Below are positions 1 to 6,945 of a stretch of 30,706 nucleotides of DNA, in pieces. The position numbers and the translations under genes were made by a program. The stretch is from positions 1 to 30,706 of the IMG/VR virus record IMGVR_UViG_3300015202_000035, one strand, 5' to 3'. The stretch comes from a virus. Positions within the stretch are counted from its first letter, which is position 1. The number at the start of each line of letters is the position of its first letter. The notes beneath the pieces are model-generated. The model had not been told where the DNA came from. It made no database searches and saw only the letters and a list, made by a program, of their open reading frames with translations.

Positions 1-39
1 CGCAGGCCCGAGCCGGTGGCCAGAATGGGGACGATATGA
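1..39 (+). CDS. C-terminal end of an upstream gene (partial)
   Basis: The first frame is open from the window edge and ends at a TGA that overlaps the ATG of the methyltransferase gene (ATGA). The twelve visible residues are RRPEPVARMGTI-like (read from base 1), too few to identify anything. The only support is the 4-base overlap, which is the dominant junction type in this operon, so an open frame by chance is a real alternative. Confidence 0.35.
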   Translation, partial: RRPEPVARMGTI

Positions 40-1466
40 GTGCTTTCGTTATCAACGCCGGGGCGCTCGACGCGCTCAGGGCCATGGACTCGGACTCGTT
101 CGACGCGCTCCTATGCGATCCGCCGTACGGCTTGGGCAACAAGCAGCCGACGGTCGAAGACCTGATCGCCTACCTCTCTGGCGCGGAGCTCGACACCGGC
201 GGCGACTTCATGGGCAAGGAGTGGCACGTCCCGAGCGTCGCGATCTGGCGGGAGGCGTTCCGCGTGCTCAAGCCGGGCGCGCCGCTTCTCGCTTTCGCCG
301 GATCGCGAACGCTCGATCTCGTTACGATCGGCATTCGGGCCGCAGGCTTCGAGTGCAGGGACACGCTCGCCTATTTGTACGCGTCAGGGTTTCCGAAATC
401 GCAGAACGTGAGCAAGGCGATCGACGCGGCGAACGGGGACGAGCGGCCGGTCGTGGGCGAAGGCCCATTTGCTTCGCGCCGTGTCCAGGCGAACGGAGGC
501 AAAACCACTGGCGCGTTTGCTCACGACGGGCACGAGTTAACCTCCGCGGCCTCCGCGGCCTCCGCGGCCTCGGCGGCCTGGGACGGCTATGGATCTGCTC
601 TTAAACCAGCATTCGAGCCCATCATCCTCGCGCGCAAACCCCTGGCCGGCACCATGGTCGAGAACGTCACCGCGTACGGGTGCGGGCCGCTGGCGATCGA
701 TGCGTCGCGGATCGGGACGACGGACAAGATCGCGCCGTTCGGGTCGCCTAAACAGTCGAGCGGCGGAATCATGAACGGCAATGACGTCGATCGTGACGCG
801 TTTGTTCAGGACGCTCACGGCCGTTGGCCCGCGAACGTCATCTTGGACGAAGCCGCGGGCGCTGCTCTGGATGCCCAGGCGGGGGAGCGGCCGAGCGGCG
901 CCTCCATCACACGCAACGGCGGCGGCGGGCGCATCTTCGGCGTGGCGAAGGGCGAGACGAAACCAGACGGCGGCTACTCCGACTCCGGCGGCGCCTCGCG
1001 ATTCTTCTTCTGCGCTAAAACGTCGACGGCAGAACGTGAGCTCGGGTGCGAAGGCCTCGCGTTGAAGTCCGCGGGGGAGATGACCGATCGCGGCGAAGAC
1101 GAGGTCGCGCTCGACTCGCCGCGCACCGGTGCCGGTCGTGGCGGCGGTGCACGGAACCACCATCCGACGCTGAAGCCGATCGCGCTCACCCGTTACCTGG
1201 CTCGCCTCGTCCTTCCGCCGGCCCGGTCGACACCGCGGCGCATCCTCGTTCCGTTCAGCGGCGCGGGCTCCGAGATGATCGGCGCGCTCCTCGCTGGGTG
1301 GGACGACGTCACGGGGATCGAAAAAGAATTTGACTATGTGCAAATTGCCCGCGCCCGGCTGAAGGTCGCCATGGAGAACCCTCGCGCCTTCGATCCCGAT
1401 GTGCGGGCAACGAAGGAAGCGGCCAACGCTCGCCAGCCGTCCCTCTTCGGCAAGGTGGGCACATGA
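36..1466 (+). CDS. beta-class DNA (N4-cytosine/N6-adenine) methyltransferase
   Basis: This 476-residue protein transfers a methyl group from S-adenosylmethionine to an exocyclic amino group in DNA. Motif IV, DPPY, is at residues 28-31, and the SAM-binding motif I appears as FSGAGSE at 407-413, preceded by HPTLKP at 376-381. Catalytic motif first and SAM motif last is the beta order typical of many phage and type II/III enzymes. Between them lies a long recognition region containing a low-complexity Ser-Ala-Ala stretch near residues 169-180, encoded by 9-base direct repeats. No restriction endonuclease gene is next to it, so it is an orphan enzyme in this window, most simply used to protect phage DNA from host restriction. 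The ATG at 36 follows a GGGGA sequence and overlaps the preceding stop; the gene overlaps the next by four bases. Whether it makes m6A or m4C cannot be told from the sequence. Confidence 0.93.
   Translation: MSAFVINAGALDALRAMDSDSFDALLCDPPYGLGNKQPTVEDLIAYLSGAELDTGGDFMGKEWHVPSVAIWREAFRVLKPGAPLLAFAGSRTLDLVTIGIRAAGFECRDTLAYLYASGFPKSQNVSKAIDAANGDERPVVGEGPFASRRVQANGGKTTGAFAHDGHELTSAASAASAASAAWDGYGSALKPAFEPIILARKPLAGTMVENVTAYGCGPLAIDASRIGTTDKIAPFGSPKQSSGGIMNGNDVDRDAFVQDAHGRWPANVILDEAAGAALDAQAGERPSGASITRNGGGGRIFGVAKGETKPDGGYSDSGGASRFFFCAKTSTAERELGCEGLALKSAGEMTDRGEDEVALDSPRTGAGRGGGARNHHPTLKPIALTRYLARLVLPPARSTPRRILVPFSGAGSEMIGALLAGWDDVTGIEKEFDYVQIARARLKVAMENPRAFDPDVRATKEAANARQPSLFGKVGT
543..578 (+). 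repeat. 9-base direct repeats inside the methyltransferase gene
   Basis: Roughly four tandem copies of a CCTCCGCGG-like unit (the last one is CCTCGGCGG) encode an Ala-Ser-Ala linker. The unit length is a multiple of three, so copy-number change would alter linker length and not the reading frame. Confidence 0.7.
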
Positions 1467-2191
1467 CCCCCCTCGCCGCCGACCCCCGCACACTGTGGAA
1501 CGAGCGCGACGAGCGCGACCTCAAATGGTGGTTCTGTTTCGCCGAATCCGACATGGGTGTGCACTCAGGCCAGGGCGCGCAGCAGGACGCGCTACAGCGA
1601 CGTCTGCCGCACTACACGCCGCCCCCGCCATGGGCCGGCGAACACGACGACCCAGCCGACCGTGCGGACGACCGCCAGGCGGCTATCGCGGCTCACTATC
1701 CCGGCGCTCGCACGACGCCCAAGACCGCATGCCCGGGGTGTGAGCCGGGCGTCGACTGCAAGCACCGCGCGTGGGATATCGCCTGGCCCTCGCCGCACCT
1801 GATGGAGGACCGCGAGTCGCGCTCGACCGTCATCGCCGACCCCTACCCCGACGAGATACTGCGCGCCATTCGCCGTGGGCGGCACATACGCGCGACTTTG
1901 GTACGTATGCCCGACGTGCGCCAGTACTGGCTACTCGGCGCGGTCTACGGGCCGATTGTGGGCGACCGCAAGGATACGATGGCGATTCGCAAACGGCTCG
2001 GCGAGTTGTGCGAGATTACCGTCTCGATGATGGCCGCGTCGCGAGACGAGGGCGACGAGTCAGCGCGCCGGCTGGTGGTGCGCAAGCTCACCGACGAGAG
2101 CTATCTGACGATGGCCCGGCGGGCGAGTGAGCGGTATCTGCATCAGGCTCAGGCGATGTATGTGACGGCACGGATGGAGGCACGAAGATGA
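1463..2191 (+). CDS. hypothetical protein with a small cysteine cluster
   Basis: A 242-residue protein of no family I recognise. The first half is rich in Pro, Asp and Arg and contains a cluster CPGCEPGVDCKH around residues 92-103, whose spacing could bind one metal ion. The second half (about 130-242) is predicted helical and Arg-rich, with a pattern of basic and hydrophobic residues that suggests a DNA- or protein-binding helix bundle. It overlaps the methyltransferase gene by four bases and the next gene by four bases, so it should be translationally coupled to both. A role as partner of the methyltransferase or in early packaging is possible only by position. No signal peptide or membrane segment is visible. 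Confidence 0.75.
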   Translation: MTPLAADPRTLWNERDERDLKWWFCFAESDMGVHSGQGAQQDALQRRLPHYTPPPPWAGEHDDPADRADDRQAAIAAHYPGARTTPKTACPGCEPGVDCKHRAWDIAWPSPHLMEDRESRSTVIADPYPDEILRAIRRGRHIRATLVRMPDVRQYWLLGAVYGPIVGDRKDTMAIRKRLGELCEITVSMMAASRDEGDESARRLVVRKLTDESYLTMARRASERYLHQAQAMYVTARMEARR

Positions 2192-2856
2192 TACCTAGTG
2201 ATATGCGACGAATCGCGGCCGAGTGCGGCGTGGAGATCCACAAGTACACGACAACGCCCGGGGCAATTTACGTGACGATTTATCCGGCTCTACTGGCCAA
2301 AGTGCAACTGTTCGTCGATGGCATGGACGCAGTCATGCCTTCGTCGTTGCGGACCGTCGTCTCCTACACATCCGGAGCGCCCACCGCCGCACAAGGCAGG
2401 TCCCACGACACGTCATGCACGTGTGAGACGTGCAACCCGCCCGCCGTCCTCACGCTAGACGAGCGGCGACTGCGCGAGGCGCAAGCGAGTACGCCCAACG
2501 AAGGCCCCGTGCCGCGCGCCGAATGGCCCGAGGGCTGCCTCGAGTTGCTCAACTACAGTCGCCACCTAGCTACACACGAGCACCACTTCCCCGAGCCGAG
2601 CTACCCGTCATCAATTCACCGCGGCGAAGAGTGGGATGCCATGCTCGCAAAGTACGAATTGGCGCGCGCCCAGTGGACGATCACCGGCAGCCTGCACCTG
2701 ACCTACGGGCCGCTGTTCGAGGTCGCGAGGTTTGCGACTGCAAGCGGCTGGGCCGAGTACGTGCGGGGCGGCGGCGGCGAGTGGTTCAAGGAAAAATGGT
2801 GTGACGCCGATGACCTAGCAGAGGTGGACCGCATCAACCTGGAGCGAGCACGATGA
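2188..2856 (+). CDS. hypothetical protein
   Basis: A 222-residue protein I do not recognise. Residues 1-55 look like a small alpha/beta unit, followed by a short SCTCETC cysteine motif near residues 76-82, which could be a metal site or a redox pair. The C-terminal third is rich in Trp, Tyr and acidic residues and ends in a helix. The ATG overlaps the stop of the preceding gene (ATGA), and its own stop overlaps the next ATG, so it belongs to the same transcription unit. Codon use and GC content look like the neighbours. Confidence 0.72.
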   Translation: MIPSDMRRIAAECGVEIHKYTTTPGAIYVTIYPALLAKVQLFVDGMDAVMPSSLRTVVSYTSGAPTAAQGRSHDTSCTCETCNPPAVLTLDERRLREAQASTPNEGPVPRAEWPEGCLELLNYSRHLATHEHHFPEPSYPSSIHRGEEWDAMLAKYELARAQWTITGSLHLTYGPLFEVARFATASGWAEYVRGGGGEWFKEKWCDADDLAEVDRINLERAR

Positions 2857-3128
2857 CCAACCCCAACGCCATGTCACTCGCCGCGATGGCCCGCGAGCTC
2901 GGCCTCCCCCGCAAGGTGTTACGCCGCCAGGTCGAGGCGCTCGCGCGAGAGATACCTGGGCTGCTACTGCCTCGCAAGCCGCGGGCGAAGGTGCTGGTCA
3001 ACCGGGCACTGCTAAACCATTATCACGACCGACAGCAGGCCGGCGTGTTCACCCGCGTCGACATGCTGGAACGCAAGGTGCGCGAACTTGACTCGGAGTT
3101 GCAGATGCTGAGAGCGAGGGTGGGGTGA
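2853..3128 (+). CDS. small protein with helix-turn-helix-like start and coiled-coil end
   Basis: The 91-residue product starts with a segment (about residues 7-35) in which LAAMARELGLPRKVLRRQVEAL has the spacing of a helix-turn-helix recognition unit. Residues 68-90 form a heptad-like coiled coil (LERKVRELDSELQMLRARV), which suggests a dimer. Such small DNA-binding proteins upstream of a terminase may be regulators or small-terminase-like, but neither can be shown here. It overlaps the previous gene by four bases and is followed by a 76-base gap, the first real break after the methyltransferase. Confidence 0.7.
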   Translation: MTNPNAMSLAAMARELGLPRKVLRRQVEALAREIPGLLLPRKPRAKVLVNRALLNHYHDRQQAGVFTRVDMLERKVRELDSELQMLRARVG

Positions 3129-3204
3129 GTTGGATAGTGCGCCGGTAAACCCTAATCCAGTCCAATCGCGGCCATTCGCGCCCACGCACCCACGAACAAT
3201 ATGA

Positions 3205-3531
3205 ATGCCTTGGATTCACGTCTACGCCGCGACCGGCGTCTTCATCGGCGAGCAATCGCCCGTGAGCGCTGCTAACGGCACCGTTGCGCTAGACCGCGCC
3301 TACGAGGTCACCGTCCACGCGGTCTATGGGCCGCAAGGCCTTGCCGAGCTCGAGTGCATCCGCGCGGTACCCGAAGGCGTCGAGCCGCTGGTGCTCACGA
3401 GCTGCCACGTAACGCCGTTCTCCCAGCTCGCCCAGCACGTGAGCGTCGGCTATCGAGAGAGCGCCAAGCGCGCCGATGAGCAACGCAAGCAATCGCGGGC
3501 GTTGGCTAGCGGGCTCGTCCTCGCGCGATGA
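3205..3531 (+). CDS. hypothetical protein
   Basis: A 108-residue protein of unknown family. The first 75 residues alternate hydrophobic and polar positions and are probably beta-rich; the last 30 (from about residue 79) are helical and strongly basic. The ATG at 3205 is chosen because it keeps the frame that overlaps the deformylase start by four bases; another ATG four bases upstream, in a different frame, stops after 24 codons. No strong ribosome-binding site precedes it, so this start is less certain than others. Confidence 0.6.
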   Translation: MPWIHVYAATGVFIGEQSPVSAANGTVALDRAYEVTVHAVYGPQGLAELECIRAVPEGVEPLVLTSCHVTPFSQLAQHVSVGYRESAKRADEQRKQSRALASGLVLAR

Positions 3532-4058
3532 GCGAACTCGCCCTCGACCCCGCGGACTTCGTCCTAGAAATCCTCGAATTCCCCGACTCTCGGCTCGCCG
3601 TCGTCTGCGAGGACGCGGCACCCGGTCAAGCGATGGTCGACCTGCTGACCAAGATGGTGGTCACGATGGGCCCGCGTCCCGACACTCAAGGCCGCTGGCT
3701 CGGCGTAGGCATCGCCGCGCCTCAGGTCGGGGTCAACGTGCGCGCCATCGTAGTGCACGACACCGTCACCGGCCAAGTGTGGGCGATGCTCAACCCGCGC
3801 ATCGTCGAGCGCAGCGGGCTGCACACGACCGAGACCGAAGAATGTCTGTCCTGTCCCGGCGTATCGGTGCCCGTTCGTCGCGCCTATAGCGTGCGTGTCG
3901 AGGGCGTGACGGCGCTAGGCGAACCCATGTCCACGGGCGTCGTGAAGGGCCTCACGGCTCGCACGTTCCAGCATGAAATCGATCATCTCAACGGCCGCGT
4001 CATTGCGACCCATACGCCGCCAAGGCGTAAGCACCACCTCGCAAGCGTCGTGCACTAA
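3528..4058 (+). CDS. def: peptide deformylase
   Basis: The 176-residue product should remove the formyl group from the N-terminal methionine of nascent proteins. All three family motifs are present: GVGIAAPQ (59-66), EECLS (104-108) and QHEIDH (148-153). The metal ligands are Cys106, His149 and His153, with Glu150 as the catalytic acid. Motif 2 is normally EGCLS; here the Gly is Glu, a common region of variation in divergent deformylases. Only about 23 residues follow HEIDH, so the long C-terminal helix of typical bacterial enzymes is short or missing, as known for phage-encoded deformylases. It sits in a late operon just upstream of packaging genes, so it may keep pace with heavy phage protein synthesis or alter host protein turnover; that role is inference. 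It overlaps the previous gene by four bases. Confidence 0.93.
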   Translation: MSELALDPADFVLEILEFPDSRLAVVCEDAAPGQAMVDLLTKMVVTMGPRPDTQGRWLGVGIAAPQVGVNVRAIVVHDTVTGQVWAMLNPRIVERSGLHTTETEECLSCPGVSVPVRRAYSVRVEGVTALGEPMSTGVVKGLTARTFQHEIDHLNGRVIATHTPPRRKHHLASVVH

Positions 4059-4066
4059 GAGGCAGC

Positions 4067-4417
4067 ATGAAGCGGAGGGATAAAAAGCCGCTCAACCGCA
4101 TGCTTCACTTCCTCCGCCAAGAGGATAAAGGCGCCATCGGTCAGCCGTATCGCGACCAGTTCGACGACGACGACGACTATTTTAAAGCGCTATGGGATTG
4201 GGCCGCAGGCACCGCCGGCGTCATGTCCGCCTGCGAGAACGAAGACTTCGAGGCGCGGCTCTCGGCGAAGTTGAAGCTCGCTGAAATGGCCATTGGCTAC
4301 TCCGCGCATCGAGAGAAGATTGCCGAGCGCAGGCTCGAACGCGAGCCGCCCGATAACCAACGTGAGCCCGCCAGAATTGACATCATCGTGGCACCGCCCA
4401 AGGAGCCCACGACATGA
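4067..4417 (+). CDS. hypothetical protein; possible small terminase subunit by position
   Basis: A 116-residue charged protein with a basic N-terminus, an Asp5 run at residues 33-37 followed by an aromatic helix (YFKALWDWAAG), and a long helix from about residue 60 to 95. The C-terminus ends in a Pro-rich tail. Small terminase subunits are often short, helical and encoded upstream of the large subunit, but no clear helix-turn-helix is visible and four small genes separate it from the large subunit. The call is positional only. The stop overlaps the ATG of the phosphatase gene. Confidence 0.65.
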   Translation: MKRRDKKPLNRMLHFLRQEDKGAIGQPYRDQFDDDDDYFKALWDWAAGTAGVMSACENEDFEARLSAKLKLAEMAIGYSAHREKIAERRLEREPPDNQREPARIDIIVAPPKEPTT

Positions 4418-4920
4418 AGCTCTACATTGCCCGCCACGCTTTCGCTGGCCCACCGTCACTCGACCCGCAGATTGAACGCTCAAGGCCACTGCTGCCCGAA
4501 GGCAAGGCCACCGCGCTTGCCATTGCAAAGGCCATGATTGCGATTGGCGAAATCCCCAAGGTGATTTTCTGTTCGCCCTATGCGCGAACCACCATGACCG
4601 CAGACATCTTCGGCAAGGCGTTCGCGCTGGCTGCCGGCAGCGGTATCCGCGTCAATACCATCGGCGACCTCTCGCCCGACAGGCCGCTCGAGCCCAGCCT
4701 GCTCAACCTCATGAGCAAAGGCGCACTCAAGCGCGCGATGTTGGTTTGCCACATGGATAACACCTCGCCCGGGATGAATAACCTCGGCGGCGACCCAAAG
4801 TGGAAAGACCTCCTCATGTGCGAGGTCCGCCGCGTGAAGATTGACCGCAAATCGGGTCAATGGAAGCTCAAATGGGGCATAAAAGCTTCAGATATTGGGC
4901 TCAAGGATTACACAAAATGA
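4414..4920 (+). CDS. SixA-like histidine phosphatase (phosphoglycerate mutase superfamily)
   Basis: The 168-residue protein opens with MKLYIARHA, the phosphohistidine-loop strand of the histidine phosphatase superfamily, with Arg7 and the nucleophile His8. A second conserved block SPYARTTMTA (54-63) supplies Arg58, and VCHMD (111-115) supplies the second catalytic His113. Length and motif spacing match short bacterial SixA-type enzymes, which take phosphate from phosphohistidine proteins. The third position of the usual RHG motif is Ala here, which is also seen in divergent members. An AAGGAG ribosome-binding site lies eight bases before the ATG. Substrate is unknown: it could act on host phosphotransfer proteins, on a nucleotide, or on a tRNA or DNA end. 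An enzyme of this type among packaging genes is unusual. Confidence 0.88.
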   Translation: MKLYIARHAFAGPPSLDPQIERSRPLLPEGKATALAIAKAMIAIGEIPKVIFCSPYARTTMTADIFGKAFALAAGSGIRVNTIGDLSPDRPLEPSLLNLMSKGALKRAMLVCHMDNTSPGMNNLGGDPKWKDLLMCEVRRVKIDRKSGQWKLKWGIKASDIGLKDYTK

Positions 4921-5042
4921 TCCACTTCTACCCGAGCTTCGGCGCGTTCTCTGCCGCTGTCGCGTTGAACGAGCACACCCACCTGCTTATCGCGAAATTC
5001 TATGGATATTCTGTGATGCTCAACGCGTCCTTTGCCTGGTAA
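4917..5042 (+). CDS. small hydrophobic protein
   Basis: A 41-residue frame starts at an ATG overlapping the phosphatase stop (ATGA), the standard junction of this operon. The product is hydrophobic and aromatic, with a segment from about residue 8 to 36 that could be one short membrane span interrupted by NEHTH. A longer reading of the same frame from an earlier ATG at 4860 exists but would overlap the phosphatase by 61 bases. No family is recognised. Confidence 0.5.
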   Translation: MIHFYPSFGAFSAAVALNEHTHLLIAKFYGYSVMLNASFAW

Positions 5043-5048
5043 AACCCC

Positions 5049-5195
5049 ATGAAAACCTGCCAACCCTGCAAGCTCGTATGCGACTCCAGCGTGCTGACTT
5101 GCCCCGCGTGCGGCGAGGCCTCTTGGATCGACGACGAGCCTGCGACGAAGCGCGAATCCGTCGCGCCTGAGAGCAGGAAGAAGGCGCCCAAGTGA
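5049..5195 (+). CDS. 48-residue zinc-ribbon protein
   Basis: A short frame encodes MKTCQPCKLVCDSS followed by VLTCPACGEASW and a basic tail. Two CxxC knuckles, Cys4/Cys7 and Cys18/Cys21, 10 residues apart, make a compact zinc ribbon; Cys11 is an extra cysteine. The frame is supported by the ATG seven bases after the previous stop, by the cysteine pairs and by the GTGA overlap with the following gene. Zinc ribbons of this size usually bind nucleic acid or a partner protein; its job here is unknown. Confidence 0.7.
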   Translation: MKTCQPCKLVCDSSVLTCPACGEASWIDDEPATKRESVAPESRKKAPK

Positions 5196-5614
5196 TTCCC
5201 GTCGCTGACGTCGGACCGACGACACAACTCGACCTGGCCAAAGGCCGCGCCGATGTCGTGCGCCAAGACTCCGAGTTCCTCGCAGTGAAGATGGACGGCG
5301 GCTATCGCTCCGTCACTGCGCGTTGCCCCAAGTGCGGCGAAAAGCAGGAAATCCACCAGACGCAACAGCAGGATGGCAACTGGTCGCCTGACTTCGGCGC
5401 CTGCATCGCGAAGTTCGGCTGGCAACACAACGGCGAACACGCGTTCTGCTCGCACATGTGTCTCAATCGCTACGCGCGTCAGCGCGAAAGTATGGCCGGC
5501 GCACCCGTGCCCGTGATGAGCATCAACGACGCAAGCTACGCGAAGAAGTTTTACGCCGACCCCGTATCGAGGCCCGCCTCGGCCGGTCAACAGAGTCTCG
5601 CCAAGCCTAAGTGA
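5192..5614 (+). CDS. hypothetical protein with zinc-binding cysteines
   Basis: The 140-residue product starts at a GTG that overlaps the previous TGA, and its own stop overlaps the GTG of the terminase. Cys45 and Cys48 (CPKC) together with a later Cys/His group (CIAKF, HAFCSHMC near residues 71-93) suggest one or two zinc sites. The last 45 residues are probably unstructured. Its place immediately before the large terminase is where small terminase subunits often lie, but its sequence does not look like one, so no function is assigned. Confidence 0.72.
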   Translation: MIPVADVGPTTQLDLAKGRADVVRQDSEFLAVKMDGGYRSVTARCPKCGEKQEIHQTQQQDGNWSPDFGACIAKFGWQHNGEHAFCSHMCLNRYARQRESMAGAPVPVMSINDASYAKKFYADPVSRPASAGQQSLAKPK

Positions 5615-6936
5615 CACCGGTCGACTTCTCGATTTGCCAAGCCCAAAGCGACGCGTTTCGAGCCTTCAAACCGGGTAATACGCTGGCCCTCGCATGGGGC
5701 CGCGGCGTGGGCAAGTCATGGTTTATTCGCCAACTCGCCTACCTCCTCGTTGCTGAGCATGACGCCAAAAAGCGCGGCTCGACGAGCGGCGTCCGCGTTG
5801 TGTTCCTCACGCCGACGCTCAAACAATTTAAACGCAATCACGGCAACCTGCTGCAAAACGAGCTCGACAAGTCGGGCGCGTGGGGCCACCTCGGCGGCGC
5901 ACTCAACCGCACCGACTGGAGCGTTAGGTTCCCGGGCGGCTCGACGTTCACCGTCGTTTCCGCTCAAAACAGCGAAGACAACCGCGGTATCCGTTGCGAC
6001 GCCGTGTTTATCGACGAAGCCGACAGCATCGACGAGTCAGTGTTCGACTTCGTGGTAGCGCCGTGGCTCTCAGAGCCTCACTCGCTGCGGCAAGTGGTCA
6101 TCGGCGGCACACCCATGCGCGGGCGCTATGGGCTCTTGTGGCGGGCGTTCTCGACGTGGCCCAAGGGCGACAGCGAGCACGACCCCCAACCCGACCATTA
6201 CGGCTTCCACGCCACCGGATACGACACCTCGGCCGTCAGCCAAAAGTACATGGAGGCCATCAAACGCAAGACCCGCCCCGAGCGGTTCGCGCGTGAGTGG
6301 CTGTGTAGTTTCGACGCTGGCGAAGGCCTCGTCTACCCCATGTTCGACGTCGAGTTCCATGTGCGGCGCAGGCCTCCCGTCGAGTTCTTCGACGAGTACG
6401 TTATCGGCGTCGACTACGGCTTCAACGACCCGACTGCCATCGTGGTGATTGGCATCGTGGGCCGAGGCAACGACTATATCTGCCACGTCATCGAAGAGCG
6501 CTACATCACCAACTCAACGGCCAGCGAGATTGCCGAGCGCTCGGCAGACCTTGAGCAGTCCTACCCTCAGGCGCGCTGGTACGCCGACCATAACCCGATG
6601 GCCACCAAGACTCTCAAGCAAGAGATTGGCGTGCGCATCCAGGCCGCGGAAAAGGGCCCGGGTAGTATCGAGCAGGGCGTGCAATTCGTGAGCGACTTGC
6701 TTTGGGTGCGCGAAGACGAAGAGGGCGAGCGCCGCGCGCAATTGTTCGTATCGCCTGAATGCAAACACACCATCGACGAGTTCGGCCGATATCGCCGCCG
6801 CCGCGACCCGCACAACACCGACCGCGTACTCGATGACATCGAGAAGAACGGCGGATCCGACCACTTCATGGACGCCATTCGCTACGCGCTAATGAGCCAC
6901 ATCAACGGCAAGCGAGCCACGATAACACGCGGATAA
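5611..6936 (+). CDS. terL: terminase large subunit
   Basis: The 441-residue motor cuts concatemeric phage DNA and pumps it through the portal into the procapsid. The ATPase domain has Walker A GRGVGKS at 30-36 and Walker B VFIDEAD at 132-138, with Glu136 as catalytic base. The RNase H-like nuclease domain carries Asp268 (GVDYGFNDP), Asp326 (YADHNP) and Asp421 (DHFMDAIRYA), the expected acidic set. Both halves are complete and of normal length. The gene begins with GTG in a GTGA overlap and is followed nine bases later by the portal gene, the usual order. Packaging mode (cos or headful) cannot be decided from this sequence. Confidence 0.96.
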   Translation: MTPVDFSICQAQSDAFRAFKPGNTLALAWGRGVGKSWFIRQLAYLLVAEHDAKKRGSTSGVRVVFLTPTLKQFKRNHGNLLQNELDKSGAWGHLGGALNRTDWSVRFPGGSTFTVVSAQNSEDNRGIRCDAVFIDEADSIDESVFDFVVAPWLSEPHSLRQVVIGGTPMRGRYGLLWRAFSTWPKGDSEHDPQPDHYGFHATGYDTSAVSQKYMEAIKRKTRPERFAREWLCSFDAGEGLVYPMFDVEFHVRRRPPVEFFDEYVIGVDYGFNDPTAIVVIGIVGRGNDYICHVIEERYITNSTASEIAERSADLEQSYPQARWYADHNPMATKTLKQEIGVRIQAAEKGPGSIEQGVQFVSDLLWVREDEEGERRAQLFVSPECKHTIDEFGRYRRRRDPHNTDRVLDDIEKNGGSDHFMDAIRYALMSHINGKRATITRG

Positions 6937-6945
6937 ACCAACACC

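Noticed and set aside
537-1493. Long - strand open frame opposite the methyltransferase
   Set aside because: Arg/Gly-rich composition typical of a high-GC shadow frame; the + strand frame has clear methyltransferase motifs.
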